A DNA stretch of 64,000 nt from Pseudacidovorax sp. GTDB taxonomy: Bacteria; Pseudomonadota; Gammaproteobacteria; Burkholderiales; Burkholderiaceae_C. Positions within the stretch are counted from its first letter, which is position 1; the number at the start of each line of letters is the position of its first letter. Of the stretch, positions 42,047-51,330 are shown piece by piece. A program made the position numbers and the translations under genes. The stretch is taken from the NCBI RefSeq assembly GCF_017991995.1, contig NZ_JAGOPN010000028.1, positions 1-64,000 of the forward strand, in the 5' to 3' direction. The notes beneath the pieces were generated by a model. That model was given only the letters and a program-made list of their open reading frames with translations, searched no databases and was not told the origin of the DNA.

Positions 42047-43222
42047 TCAGTCCCCACCGAAGAGGTCGCGGGTGTAGAGCCGGTCCCGCACGTCGTCCAG
42101 CTCTGGCGTGGCGCGGTTGGCCACGATCAGCGCGGCCTCGCGCTTGAACCGCGCCAGGTCCCGCACCACCGGCGAGCCGAAGAACTGGTCATCGGCCAGC
42201 GTGGGCTCGTACACGATCACCGGCACGCCCTTGGCCTTGATGCGCTTCATGATGCCCTGCACGCTGCTGGTGCGGAAGTTGTCCGAGCCGGCCTTCATGG
42301 TCAGCCGGTAGATACCCACCGTGCCCGCCGCGCCATGCATGCGCGCCAGGATGTCGCGTGCCAGGAAGTCCTTGCGCGTGGTGTTGGCGGTGACGATGGC
42401 CTGGATCAGGTTCTGCGGCACGTCGGCGTAGTTGGCCAGAAGCTGCTGCGTGTCCTTGGGCAGGCAGTAGCCGCCGTAGCCGAAGCTGGGGTTGTTGTAG
42501 TGCAGGCCGATGCGCGGATCGAGCCCCACGCCGGTGATGATCTGCCGCGGATCCAGGCCATGGCTCAGGGCATAGGTGTCCAGCTCGTTGAAGAAGGCCA
42601 CGCGCATCGCCAGGCAGGTGTTGGCGAAGAGCTTGATGGCCTCGGCCTCGCTGCTGCCGGTGAGCAGCAGCGGCACCTCGATCGCCAGGGCGCCCTCGCG
42701 CAGCAGGGCGGCCACGCGCTGGCCGCGCGGGCCGGTGTCGCCCACCACGATGCGGCTGGGATGCAGGCTGTCGTGCAGCGCGCGGCCTTCGCGCAGGAAC
42801 TCGGGCGCGAAAACGATCGCGTCGTGGCCCAGGCGCGCGCGCAGCGCCCGCGTGTGGCCCACGGGCACGGTGGAGCGGACCACCACCAGTGCCTGCGGCG
42901 CCCAGGCCAGCGCATCGGCCGTCACGGCGTCCACGCTGCGGGTGTCGAAGTGGTTGGCCACCGGGTCGTAGTCCGTGGGCGTGGCGACGATCACCAGCTC
43001 GGCGCCGTCGTAGGCCAGGTTGCGGTCCAGCGTGGCAGTGAGGTCCAGCCCGCCGCCGGCCAGCTGCGCCTGCAGCTCGGCGTCGACGATGGGGCTCAGG
43101 CCGGCGCGCAGGGCCTCGATCTTGCGTGCGTCGGTGTCGAGCACCACCACATGGTGATGGCGCGCCAGCATCACGGCATTGGCCAAGCCGACGTAGCCGG
43201 CCCCGACGACGGCGATCTTCAT
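42047..43222 (-). CDS. ugd: UDP-glucose 6-dehydrogenase
   Basis: 391 residues, the length of E. coli Ugd. NAD-binding [50 protein letters not shown] and the catalytic Cys in [14 protein letters not shown]. It oxidises UDP-glucose to UDP-glucuronate with two NAD. With the epimerase at 34389 it gives UDP-galacturonate for the glycosyltransferases between them. The next gene upstream on this strand ends 22 bp before its start. Confidence 0.95.
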   Translation of the reverse strand: MKIAVVGAGYVGLANAVMLARHHHVVVLDTDARKIEALRAGLSPIVDAELQAQLAGGGLDLTATLDRNLAYDGAELVIVATPTDYDPVANHFDTRSVDAVTADALAWAPQALVVVRSTVPVGHTRALRARLGHDAIVFAPEFLREGRALHDSLHPSRIVVGDTGPRGQRVAALLREGALAIEVPLLLTGSSEAEAIKLFANTCLAMRVAFFNELDTYALSHGLDPRQIITGVGLDPRIGLHYNNPSFGYGGYCLPKDTQQLLANYADVPQNLIQAIVTANTTRKDFLARDILARMHGAAGTVGIYRLTMKAGSDNFRTSSVQGIMKRIKAKGVPVIVYEPTLADDQFFGSPVVRDLARFKREAALIVANRATPELDDVRDRLYTRDLFGGD

Positions 43223-43244
43223 GGCGGCGGCTCCGCGGTGGCGA

Positions 43245-44384
43245 TCAGGCAGTGGCGGCCACGGCCACGGCGGTGGGCCCGCTGCCCTGTGCGGCCCCGC
43301 CGTTGCCGGCGCGGTCGTCATCGACTGCGGCCGTGCCCTCGGCGGCGATGCGGTCGGCGGCGGCCAGCGCGGCGGACTTGTCGCCACGCCGCGGCGCCAG
43401 CGCCTGCAGCATCTGCCGCGTGGCCGCCGGCCAGCTGTAGCGCTCGGCAAAGCGGCGCACGCCCTCGCGCGGCTTGTGCAGTGCGGCCAGGCAGGCGGCG
43501 CGCAGGTCCTGGTCGAGCACGCCGCCGGGCGAATCCATGCCCACCACGTCGATGGGGCCGGGCACCGGGTAGGCGGCCACCGGCGTGCCGCAGGCCATGG
43601 ACTCGGCCATCACCAGCCCGAAGGTGTCGGTGACGCTGGGAAAGACGGTCACGTCGGCCGTGCGGTAGAGGCTGGCCAGCGCCTCCACGTCCAGCAGGCC
43701 CAGCCAGCGGGCCTCGGGGAAGCGGGCCTTCAGCTTGGCCAGCTCCGGGCCTTCGCCGGCCACCCATTTCTGGCCGGGCAGGTCGAGTTCGAGGAATTTG
43801 TGCACCTGCTTTTCCACCGCGATGCGGCCCACGTACAGGAAGACCGGCTCGGCCGGCCGCTCCATGCGCGGGCCTTCGGGGGTCATGGCCGCCAGGTTGA
43901 CGCCGCGCGACCACAGCCGCACCTGCGTGAACCCGCGCTGCTTCAGGTCGTCCACGATGGCCGGTGTGGGCGCCAGCGTGGCCCGCGCGGCGTTGTGGAA
44001 GCGGCGCAGTACCGCATAGCTCCAGCCCAGCGGCAGCCGCACGCGGGCATGCACGTATTCCGGAAAGCGGCTGTGGTAGGCCGTGGTGAAGGGCCAGCCG
44101 CGCGAGAGGGCGATGCTGCGCGCGGCCCAGCCCAGCGGGCCTTCGGTGGCGATGTGCAGGCAGTCGGGGTCGATGGCGTCGATGCGGCGGGCCACGCCGG
44201 CGCGCGAGGTCAGCGCCAGCGAGATCTCCGGGTACGTGGGGCAGGGCACCGAGCGGAAGTCCAGCGGCGACAGCACATGCACCTCCACGCCCAGGCGCTG
44301 CAGCTCGCGGCGCGTCATCTTGAGCGTGCGCACGACGCCGTTGACCTGGGGTTCCCAGGCATCCGAGACGATCAGCAGTTTCAT
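43245..44384 (-). CDS. GT4-type glycosyltransferase (glycosyltransferase family 1 protein)
   Basis: 379 residues. GT-B fold: [18 protein letters not shown] at the start, [40 protein letters not shown] and [30 protein letters not shown] near the end; the E-x7-E donor motif is in the last. The wording is that of GDP-mannose- or UDP-sugar-dependent transferases acting on lipid acceptors such as MgtA and SqdX. The C-terminal 40 residues are a low-complexity Ala/Asp tail. The start overlaps the LplT-like stop by ATGA. Confidence 0.88.
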   Translation of the reverse strand: MKLLIVSDAWEPQVNGVVRTLKMTRRELQRLGVEVHVLSPLDFRSVPCPTYPEISLALTSRAGVARRIDAIDPDCLHIATEGPLGWAARSIALSRGWPFTTAYHSRFPEYVHARVRLPLGWSYAVLRRFHNAARATLAPTPAIVDDLKQRGFTQVRLWSRGVNLAAMTPEGPRMERPAEPVFLYVGRIAVEKQVHKFLELDLPGQKWVAGEGPELAKLKARFPEARWLGLLDVEALASLYRTADVTVFPSVTDTFGLVMAESMACGTPVAAYPVPGPIDVVGMDSPGGVLDQDLRAACLAALHKPREGVRRFAERYSWPAATRQMLQALAPRRGDKSAALAAADRIAAEGTAAVDDDRAGNGGAAQGSGPTAVAVAATA

Positions 44385-45625
44385 GGCAGGTCCCTGGTGG
44401 AAGAGGTGGCAGACAGAGAGGGTGCTTGGGGCGCGCTGGCGCAATGAGGTCGTGCCGCGCTGCGGCGCGCATACAGGCCTGCGGCCAGCAGCGTGCCCAG
44501 CGCCACGCAGGCGCCCAGGGCGCCCGTGAGCAGGGCGATGGACTGGTCCAGGCCCAGCAGGGCGGCATACACGCCCAGCATCAGCAGCACGCCCAGGTTC
44601 TCGTTGAAGTTCTGCACGGCGATGGATTCGCCCGGTCGCAGCAGCACATGGCCGCGGTGCTGCAGCAGCGCGTTCATCGGCACCACCAGCAGGCCGGCCA
44701 GGGCGCCGATCAGCGTGAGCAGGACGACGGCCACGGGCAGCGTGTCCACGCTCACCATCAACGGCACACCGGCGCCCATCAGCACGCCCAGCGGAAGCAC
44801 GCGGGGGGCTTGGTGCAGACGAACGAGGCGCCCGGCCAGCGCCGCGCCCGCCACGATGCCCAGCGCCACCACGGCCTGCAGGTAGGCCGCCTGGTCCAGG
44901 CCCAGGTCCAGCGCGTCCTGCGCCCAGGCCAGCACCACCAGCTGCAGCGTGGCGCCCGCGCCCCAGAACAGCGTGGTGATGGCCAGCGACAGCCCGCCCT
45001 GCGCATCGCGCCACAGCGTGGCATTGGCGACGGCAAATCGGCCCACCAGCGCGGCCGGCGCCCAGCCCACGCCGCTGCCGTGCGACACGCCGCGCGGGAT
45101 CAGCAGGTTGAGCAGGCCTGCCAGCGCGTAGGTGGCCAGCACCACGGCCAGGGCCATGCCCACGCCCGGCATGCGCGCGCTGACGAGCAGGCCGCCGAAG
45201 CCCGTGCCCAGCACGATGGCGCAGACCGTGCTGACCTCGATCCAGCCATTGGCGCGCACCAGCATCGCGGGCGGCACCTGCTCGGTGATCAGCCCGTACT
45301 TGGCCGGCGAATAGATCGCGGCCCCGAGCCCCGCCAGCGCGAAGGCGAACAGCGGGTGCAGCCCCAGCACCATGCCGCAGGCCGCGCCCGCCTTGAGCAG
45401 GTTGGCGGCCAGCATGACCAGGGCCTTGGGCCAGCGGTCGGCCAGCGCGCCCACCCAGGGCGCGAGCAGCACATAGGCCAGCGTGAAGCAGAACTTGAGC
45501 ATCGGTGCCATCCACACCGGCGCACCCATCGCCATCAGCTGCGCGATGGCGATGACCAGCAGCGCGTTGTCGGCCAGGCCCGAGAAGAACTGCGCGGCCA
45601 GCAGCCAGTGCATGCCGCGGCTCAC
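44381..45625 (-). CDS. lplT: Lysophospholipid transporter LplT
   Basis: 414 residues, MFS transporter with about twelve membrane segments. MHWLLAAQFFSGLADNALLVIAI, FSPAKYG-like IYSPAKYGLITEQVPP, and MNALLQHRGHVLLRPGESIAVQNFNENL are LplT signatures. LplT flips lysophospholipids inward for re-acylation. Here it is without the Aas acyltransferase next to it; the PlsC at 12403 is distant. Coupled to the glycosyltransferase gene, so the pair may act on the same lipid class. Confidence 0.92.
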   Translation of the reverse strand: MSRGMHWLLAAQFFSGLADNALLVIAIAQLMAMGAPVWMAPMLKFCFTLAYVLLAPWVGALADRWPKALVMLAANLLKAGAACGMVLGLHPLFAFALAGLGAAIYSPAKYGLITEQVPPAMLVRANGWIEVSTVCAIVLGTGFGGLLVSARMPGVGMALAVVLATYALAGLLNLLIPRGVSHGSGVGWAPAALVGRFAVANATLWRDAQGGLSLAITTLFWGAGATLQLVVLAWAQDALDLGLDQAAYLQAVVALGIVAGAALAGRLVRLHQAPRVLPLGVLMGAGVPLMVSVDTLPVAVVLLTLIGALAGLLVVPMNALLQHRGHVLLRPGESIAVQNFNENLGVLLMLGVYAALLGLDQSIALLTGALGACVALGTLLAAGLYARRSAARPHCASAPQAPSLSATSSTRDLP

Positions 45626-45716
45626 GCGTGGTTCCGGCTTGGGCTGTGCATGGCCGGCATTGGAGGGCGCGAACGTGTCGCTGCGGTGACGGTGGCGCGC
45701 TGTCTATGCTCGGGGC

Positions 45717-46292
45717 ATGTCCGACGCTTCTGCTTCGCCTGCTTCGCCTGCTTCGCCTGCTTCGCCTGCCTCGCCTGCCTCGCCTGCTTCGCCACCCGCT
45801 GCCCACTGGCGGCCGATGCAAGGCCAGGATCTGCCCGCCGTGCTGCAGATCGCGGCCGAGGTCCATCCCGACTATCCGGAGGGCGAGGCCGTCTTCGCCG
45901 AGCGCCTGGCCCTCTTCGGCGGCGGCTGCCTGTGCCTGGTCACGCGCGACGGTGCGCTCGCCGGCTATGTGCTGAGCCATCCCTGGCATGCCGATGCGCC
46001 GCCCGCGCTGGACACGCTGCTGCAGCGCCTGCCCGAGCCTGCGCCCATCTACTACCTGCACGACATGGCGCTGCTGCCCGTGGCCCGGGGCCTGGGGGCG
46101 GCCGGGCGCGCCATGCCGTTGCTGGCCGCGCAGGCCGTGGCCGCCGGCTGCCGCGAGATGGCGCTGGTGGCCGTCAACGGCTCGGCCGGCTTCTGGGCGC
46201 GGCAGGGCTTCGAGGTGCGCGAGGTGCCCGCACTGGCGGCCAAGCTGGCCAGCTATGACGCGGCCGCGCGCTTCATGGTGCGGCCGCTGTAG
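45717..46292 (+). CDS. GNAT-family acetyltransferase with Ala-Ser-Pro repeat N-terminus
   Basis: 191 residues. After a repeat-made N-terminus (seven Ala-Ser-Pro units, residues about 6-26) comes a GNAT domain: WRPMQGQDLPAVLQIAAEVHPDYPEGE, YYLHDMALLPVARGLGAAGRA (the acetyl-CoA loop, modified from Q/RxxGxG/A) and VNGSAGFWARQGFE. Substrate unknown. The ATG at 45717 has no strong ribosome site, and a start at the Met near residue 34 would still give the whole domain. Divergent from lplT. Confidence 0.8.
   Translation: MSDASASPASPASPASPASPASPASPPAAHWRPMQGQDLPAVLQIAAEVHPDYPEGEAVFAERLALFGGGCLCLVTRDGALAGYVLSHPWHADAPPALDTLLQRLPEPAPIYYLHDMALLPVARGLGAAGRAMPLLAAQAVAAGCREMALVAVNGSAGFWARQGFEVREVPALAAKLASYDAAARFMVRPL
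45732..45794 (+). repeat. Seven tandem 9-bp units coding Ala-Ser-Pro
   Basis: Units of GCTTCGCCT, with third-base changes in units 5 and 6 (GCC) and the last (CCA), repeat seven times head to tail inside the start of the GNAT gene. Copy number can change by slippage without breaking the frame because the unit is nine bases. Confidence 0.9.
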
Positions 46293-46361
46293 CCTGACGG
46301 CGCCGGGCGGATCGACCGCGTTGACGGGTGGCCGCGCGCTGCCGTCGGCGGCACCCTGCCT

Positions 46362-46985
46362 TCAACCGCCTTCGCGCAGCGGCACGGCCGCAGCGGGGCC
46401 GGCCGCGCCGTCATGTCGCCGTCCCAGCCAGCACAGCAGCGGCAGCAGGAGCGCCCATTCGACCGCCAGCCAGCCCAGGGCCAGCGGCGCGTCGACGAAC
46501 TGCGCGCCGCCCAGCCGCACGCCCGACGAGAAGGCGAGCGGCCCCGCCACCGCACCCAGCAGTGCCGCCAGCGCGGGCCGGCCGTGCAGCCAGCGCAGCG
46601 TGAGGTTGATCGATGTGGCAAAGGCGGCCCACAGTCCGCTCAGCCAGAAGGGCGGTAGCGCCGCCGTCCACTGGCCGCTGGGATAGGTCACGGCGCCCAG
46701 CAGCACCGGTCCGGCATCGGCCAGCGTGCCCAGCAGCACGGCATAGAGCAGCAGCCGCGCCTCCGGCTGCGCGCGCCGGACCGTGCAGAGGTGCCAAGCC
46801 AACCCCGCCACCAACGGCAGGCAGCCCAGCACCGGCCAGCCGTGCGCCGCGCCCAGCACGGCGGCGAACCAGGCGATCTGCGTCCAGGCAAAGTTGGCCC
46901 ACAGCAGCCGGCGCGGCGGCAAGGGTGCCACGGCTTTCGCTGCCGCGCTCTGGCTGGGGGAAGGAGGGGACGCTTGGGTGGCCAT
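46362..46985 (-). CDS. DUF2878-like inner-membrane protein
   Basis: 207 residues, five to six membrane segments (LLWANFAWTQIAWFAAVLGAA, PVLGCLPLVAGLAWHL, LLYAVLLGTLADAGPVLLGA, FWLSGLWAAFATSINLTLRWL, a last one near WLAVEWALLLPLLCWLG). The start NFAWTQIAWFA and the WLSGLWAAFA segment fit DUF2878, of unknown function. It sits convergently behind the GNAT gene and is oriented like the LysR gene behind it, with 64 bp between. Confidence 0.7.
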   Translation of the reverse strand: MATQASPPSPSQSAAAKAVAPLPPRRLLWANFAWTQIAWFAAVLGAAHGWPVLGCLPLVAGLAWHLCTVRRAQPEARLLLYAVLLGTLADAGPVLLGAVTYPSGQWTAALPPFWLSGLWAAFATSINLTLRWLHGRPALAALLGAVAGPLAFSSGVRLGGAQFVDAPLALGWLAVEWALLLPLLCWLGRRHDGAAGPAAAVPLREGG

Positions 46986-47049
46986 GTCGCTTCTACGGCG
47001 CGTGCAGCGGGTTGGATGAGAGACGACCGTGCCTGCAGGTGCGGCTTGC

Positions 47050-47940
47050 TCAGCGCGGCGATCTGCGCAACCGTTGGATGAGGAACGCTTCAAGAAGCTC
47101 CACCGCCCTGCGTCCTGGCAAGGGCGCGGCCGCCAGCCAGACTTCGCATTCCGGCATGGCGGGCATGCCCTCACGTCCGCCCAGCACCTTGAGCCGCTTC
47201 GAGATCGTGGCCTCGCGGAACACGCCGATGGCGATGCCCGCGCGCACCGCCGCTTCGAGCCCCGTGACCGTGGTGCTCGTGTAGGCGATCCGCCAGGCGA
47301 TGCCCGCCCGGTCGAGCGCGTGCGTCGCCCAGTCACGCAGCATCGCGCCCTCGGGATTGAGCGCGAGCGGCAATGGGCGTTGCAGATGGGTGGTCGAGCC
47401 TGGCGTCGATGCCCACACCACGCGCGACTTCGACAGGCGTCGACCCTCCCCCGAGCCGACCGGTCCGATGCCCACCACAAGGTCATAGCGTGCACCCAGT
47501 TCCGCGTGCATGAGCGACGACACCCCGTGCTCCAGCTCGACATGGATCCTCGGATACAGGCGGCAGAACTCCGCGATCAGCGCCGGCAGCACGCGCGTGG
47601 CGTAGTGCTCGATGGCACCGATGCGGATGCTTCCCGACACCTCTGCGATGTCGATGTCGTGGAACAGTTGGTCGTTCAGGCCGAGCATCTGCCGCGCCAG
47701 CGGCAGCAGTTGAAGGCCCTCGGGCGTGGCGTTCAGCCGCCGCTTGCTGCGGTCAACCAATTGGACGCCGAGCTGATCTTCCAGCCGTTTCAGCTGCATG
47801 CTGACCGCCGATTGCGTGCGCGACAGCGCCTTGGCGGCCGTGGTGAAGCTGCCGACGCGCAGCAAGGTGTCGAACACCCGCAGCAGGTCGATGTCGACGG
47901 TGTGGCTGCGGGGCGTGCGCGGTGGGGTGAGTGGCGGCAT
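47050..47940 (-). CDS. LysR-family transcriptional regulator
   Basis: 296 residues. Helix-turn-helix FTTAAKALSRTQSAVSMQLKRLEDQLG near residue 32, then the two-lobed effector domain. Divergent from the seven-gene catabolic operon that begins with the Bug protein, with a 123-bp gap holding an inverted repeat. It probably activates that operon in response to the substrate or a product. Confidence 0.9.
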   Translation of the reverse strand: MPPLTPPRTPRSHTVDIDLLRVFDTLLRVGSFTTAAKALSRTQSAVSMQLKRLEDQLGVQLVDRSKRRLNATPEGLQLLPLARQMLGLNDQLFHDIDIAEVSGSIRIGAIEHYATRVLPALIAEFCRLYPRIHVELEHGVSSLMHAELGARYDLVVGIGPVGSGEGRRLSKSRVVWASTPGSTTHLQRPLPLALNPEGAMLRDWATHALDRAGIAWRIAYTSTTVTGLEAAVRAGIAIGVFREATISKRLKVLGGREGMPAMPECEVWLAAAPLPGRRAVELLEAFLIQRLRRSPR

Positions 47941-47961
47941 GGTCGTTGTCCCCTCCAGGTC

Positions 47962-47999
47962 ATCACGAAGCGTGATGCGAAGAATGACGAAGTATCACG
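47962..47999. promoter_or_regulatory. LysR-type operator region
   Basis: ATCACGAAGCGTGAT (47962-47976) is a perfect 6-bp inverted repeat around AAG, and a second ATCACG half-site at 47994-47999 repeats the left arm 18 bases after the first right arm. Both lie in the 123-bp gap between the LysR gene and its divergent operon, and have the T-N11-A form of LysR boxes. Confidence 0.6.
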
Positions 48000-48063
48000 C
48001 TCGCCGCGGTGCGCCGGTTCAAGAATGGGGGGGACGACAAACGCGGACAGACCGGAGACACGC

Positions 48064-49065
48064 ATGCAAGCCCCTATCGACTTCTCATCCCGACGGCGCC
48101 ATCTGCTGCGCGGTGCGCTCGCAGCGTCGCTGGCGCCGGCCCTGGTGCACGCCAGTCCTGCATGGCCCCAGAAGCCGCTGCGCCTGATCGTCGGCTTTCC
48201 GCCAGGCTCGTCCCCCGACGCGCTGGCGCGCCTGATCGCCGATCCCCTCGGTCAGGCCCTCGGCCAACCGGTGGTCGTCGACAACAAGGTCGGCGCCACC
48301 GGCAGCATCGGCGTCACCGCGGTGGCGCGGGCAACGGACGGGCACACCATCGGCCTCACCGGCAATGGCCCGCTCACCACCGCCAAGGCGCTGACGCCTT
48401 CCACCCCCTACGACGTGGCGCGCGACCTGCGGCCCATCTCGCTCGTCGCGAGCAGTCCCTTCGTGCTCGTGGGCAGCAATGCGATGCCGGCGGCTGACCT
48501 GCGCGGCTTTCTCGACTTTGCGAAGACCCGGGGTGACAAGCTCAGCTATGGGTCCATCGGGCCAGGCTCGGGTTCGCACCTGACCATGGAGCTGCTCAAG
48601 GCCCACACCGGCATCCGCGCGGTGCATGTGCCCTTCCCGGGCTTTCCGCAGGTCGCGACGGCGCTCATGGGCCAGCAGATCGACCTGGCATTCATGATTC
48701 CCTCCATCGCCGTGCCGCAGGCGAAGAACGGGCGCCTGCGGCTCTACGGAATCAGCTCGGCCCAGCCTTCTCCGGGCGCGGGCGATGTGCCGCCGATCCA
48801 GTCGGCGCTCGACGCCTCGGGCAGCCCGTTCGACGTGACTTCGTGGAACGCCATCTTCGGCCCGGCCAGCCTGCCCTCGTCCGCGGCCGACCGCCTGTCG
48901 GAGGAGATCGCCCGGATCCTGCGCATCCCCGCCGTGAAGCAGGGCTTGCAGGACCAGGGCTGGTTGGCCATCGGCAGTGCGCCCGATGTGCTCGCCCGCC
49001 AGATCGTGGAAGACACCGCGATGTGGGGCCGCGTGATCAAGCTGACCGGCGCACGCAACGAATAA
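48064..49065 (+). CDS. Bug-family periplasmic solute-binding protein
   Basis: 333 residues. N-terminal SRRRHLLRGALAASLAPAL is a Tat-like signal, cleaved near HASPA. LRLIVGFPPGSSPDALARLIA and VVVDNKVGATGSIG are the Bug signatures; here the second lacks the GAGG form found at 15770. First gene of the LysR-controlled operon; no tctA or tctB is present nearby, so transport partners must be elsewhere. Presumably captures the pathway substrate. 9 bp before the hydrolase gene. Confidence 0.9.
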   Translation: MQAPIDFSSRRRHLLRGALAASLAPALVHASPAWPQKPLRLIVGFPPGSSPDALARLIADPLGQALGQPVVVDNKVGATGSIGVTAVARATDGHTIGLTGNGPLTTAKALTPSTPYDVARDLRPISLVASSPFVLVGSNAMPAADLRGFLDFAKTRGDKLSYGSIGPGSGSHLTMELLKAHTGIRAVHVPFPGFPQVATALMGQQIDLAFMIPSIAVPQAKNGRLRLYGISSAQPSPGAGDVPPIQSALDASGSPFDVTSWNAIFGPASLPSSAADRLSEEIARILRIPAVKQGLQDQGWLAIGSAPDVLARQIVEDTAMWGRVIKLTGARNE

Positions 49066-49074
49066 GGAGCGGAC

Positions 49075-49872
49075 ATGCAACGCAGAGATCTCTTCGCTGT
49101 CGGCCTGGCCGCAGCCAGCCTCGCCGGCCCGCTGCGCGCTTCGGCGCGCTCGGATTCACCCCCCTTCGTCCTCGTGCATGGGGCCTGGCACGGCGGCTGG
49201 TGCTGGAAGCACGTGGCGGCGTCACTGCGCGCCGCGGGACATCTGGTCTTCACGCCGACGCTCACGGGGCTCGGCGAGCGCCGGCACCTCCTGTCGCCCC
49301 AGGTCAACCTCGACACGCACATCGACGACATCGTCAACCTGCTCGAGTACGAGGAGCTGGAAGACGTGGTGCTGGTGGGCCACAGCTACGCCGGCATCGT
49401 CATCTCCGGCGTCGCCGATCGTGCGCGCGCCCGGCTGAGGCAGCTGGTGTTCCTGGATTCGCTGCTTCTCGAATCCGGCAAGAGCCTGTTCTCGGACTTC
49501 CCGCAGTCCGTGGTCGACCAGCGTATGAAGACCATCCGTGAGACCGGTGCCGGCGTGGGCGCGGCGCCTGCGCTGCCGCCGTCGGCATTCGGGGTCACGG
49601 CTGCGGCCGATGCAGCATGGGTCCAGCGCCGCATGACGCCGCAACCCGTGGGCACCTACCTGCAGCCGCTGCAGCTCAAGTCCTCCTTGGGCAACGGCCT
49701 GCCAAAGACCTACATCGAATGCACCGTCGATCCGATCGCCACGCTGGAGCCGACCAAGGCCCGCGTGCGCGCGGACGCGGGCTGGCAGACGCGAAAGCTC
49801 GCGACCGGCCATGACGCGATGGTGACCGCCCCCGGGCCCTTGAGCGCGCTCCTTCGCGAACTGGCCGCCTGA
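49075..49872 (+). CDS. Exported alpha/beta hydrolase
   Basis: 265 residues. MQRRDLFAVGLAAASLAGPL is a twin-arginine signal. The mature part has the oxyanion loop VLVHGAWHGGWCWKHVA, nucleophile elbow GHSYAG (Ser about 103), and a late TGHDAM with the catalytic His; the LTGLGERRHL wording is common in the subgroup of esterase-like hydrolases. Likely hydrolyses an ester or lactone in the periplasm before uptake; the acid of the triad is not certain. Second gene of the operon. Confidence 0.85.
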   Translation: MQRRDLFAVGLAAASLAGPLRASARSDSPPFVLVHGAWHGGWCWKHVAASLRAAGHLVFTPTLTGLGERRHLLSPQVNLDTHIDDIVNLLEYEELEDVVLVGHSYAGIVISGVADRARARLRQLVFLDSLLLESGKSLFSDFPQSVVDQRMKTIRETGAGVGAAPALPPSAFGVTAAADAAWVQRRMTPQPVGTYLQPLQLKSSLGNGLPKTYIECTVDPIATLEPTKARVRADAGWQTRKLATGHDAMVTAPGPLSALLRELAA

Positions 49873-49902
49873 CATCCACTTCTCCTTCTCGAAAGCTGCA
49901 CG

Positions 49903-51330
49903 ATGGGAACCCTCACCGCGGAAGACCGCCACTTCTTCCAATCCGACGTCAACCTGCGCCAGAGCCAGCGCACGCAGCGTGCGCCGCAAGGCCACATCGC
50001 CGAGGCCGCACGGCACACGCCGGTGCACACACGCTGCGACGTGCTGGTGCTGGGCGGCGGCCCGTCCGGCGTCGCGGCCGCGGTTGCCGCTGCGCGTTCC
50101 GGCGCGCGGGTGGTGCTGCTCGAACGCTACAACCACCTTGGCGGCCTCTCCACCGGCGGCCTCGTGATCTGGATCGACCGGATGAGCGACTGGGAGGGCG
50201 AGCCGGTGATCCAGGGGCTTGCCGCCGAGATCATGGAGCGACTGGGTGCCGATGCCGTCGCGGGGCCGCCGCGCGAGGCGTGGGGATCGAAGGATCCGGA
50301 CCAGGCCGCGCACTGGGCGCTGCGCACCGCGGCCTTCCACGGCGTGGTCACCCATTCGCCGACCATCGATCCCGAGCGGCTGAAGGGCGTGTACCACCAG
50401 ATGGTGCGCGAGGCGGGCGTCGACCTGATCCTGCACGCCTGGATGGTCGCGCCGGTGGTCGACGACGGCCGCGTGACCGGCGCCATCTTCGAGAGCAAGC
50501 AGGGCCGCCGCGCGATCCTGGCCCACGTGGTCGTCGACACGACGGGCGAGGGCGACCTCTATGCCGCGGCCGGTGCGGCCTACGACTCGGACATCGACGC
50601 GCGCGAGATCCATCACTGCATCAACACCTCCTGGCTGTACGCGGGCGTGGACATGCAGCGCTGGCTCGACTTCCGCGCCCACGAGCCCGAGGCCTTTGCC
50701 GCGTTCATGGCGCGCGGTCGCGAGACGGTCGGCAGCTTCGAGAAGCCCCTCGTCTCGTGGCGCAACGACGTCGCCACCTTCCTCGGTCCGCGCAAGGCCG
50801 GCTTCAGCGCGCTCGATGTCGACGACATGACGCAGGTCGAATGGGAATCGCGCCGGAGCATGGAAGACCATCTGGCGTTCTACCGCGCACATGCACCGGG
50901 TTTCGAGCGCGCCTGGATCATGCTCATGGCACCGCAGATCGGTACGCGCCACGGACGCCGGCTGGTGGGCGTGAAGCGGGTGCTTCGCGGTACGTGGGAC
51001 GCCGGTGCCATCGAGCCCGACGAGATCGGCATCAGTCCCAGCCCGTCGCCGCGCTTTCCCAACATCTCCGTGCCCTACGGTGCGCTCGTGCCCGAGACGC
51101 TGGACGGCGTGCTGGCGGCGGGCAAGCACATCGCCTGCGATGCGAACTCCCACGGCTTCCTGCGGGAGATTCCCCAGTGCTGGCTCACCGGCCAGGCCGC
51201 CGGCACGGCCGCAGCGCTGGCGGCCGACCACAACGTGCTGCCGCGCAACGTGGACCTGAAGCGGCTGCAGGCGGCGCTGACGGCACAGGGCGTGCCGCTG
51301 CGCCAGGCGCGCGCGGCGGTGCCGGCATGA
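49903..51330 (+). CDS. FAD-dependent oxidoreductase (FAD_oxidored family)
   Basis: 475 residues. DVLVLGGGPSGVAAAVAAARSGARVVLLE near residue 45 is the FAD-binding Rossmann motif, followed by NHLGGLSTGGLV; the C-terminal PSPSPRFPNISVPYGALVP and GQAAGTAAALAADHN close the FAD site. It resembles flavoproteins annotated as FAD_oxidored (PF12831). About 40 residues before the Rossmann motif have no known match. Substrate unknown. Coupled to the next gene by ATGA. Confidence 0.85.
   Translation: MGTLTAEDRHFFQSDVNLRQSQRTQRAPQGHIAEAARHTPVHTRCDVLVLGGGPSGVAAAVAAARSGARVVLLERYNHLGGLSTGGLVIWIDRMSDWEGEPVIQGLAAEIMERLGADAVAGPPREAWGSKDPDQAAHWALRTAAFHGVVTHSPTIDPERLKGVYHQMVREAGVDLILHAWMVAPVVDDGRVTGAIFESKQGRRAILAHVVVDTTGEGDLYAAAGAAYDSDIDAREIHHCINTSWLYAGVDMQRWLDFRAHEPEAFAAFMARGRETVGSFEKPLVSWRNDVATFLGPRKAGFSALDVDDMTQVEWESRRSMEDHLAFYRAHAPGFERAWIMLMAPQIGTRHGRRLVGVKRVLRGTWDAGAIEPDEIGISPSPSPRFPNISVPYGALVPETLDGVLAAGKHIACDANSHGFLREIPQCWLTGQAAGTAAALAADHNVLPRNVDLKRLQAALTAQGVPLRQARAAVPA

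Noticed and set aside
45732-45794. CRISPR-like repeat
   Set aside because: The units are 9 bp with no spacers and lie in frame in a coding region.
44385-46061. Extension of the glycosyltransferase frame upstream
   Set aside because: It would cover the whole LplT gene out of frame; the [12 protein letters not shown] start is the normal one.
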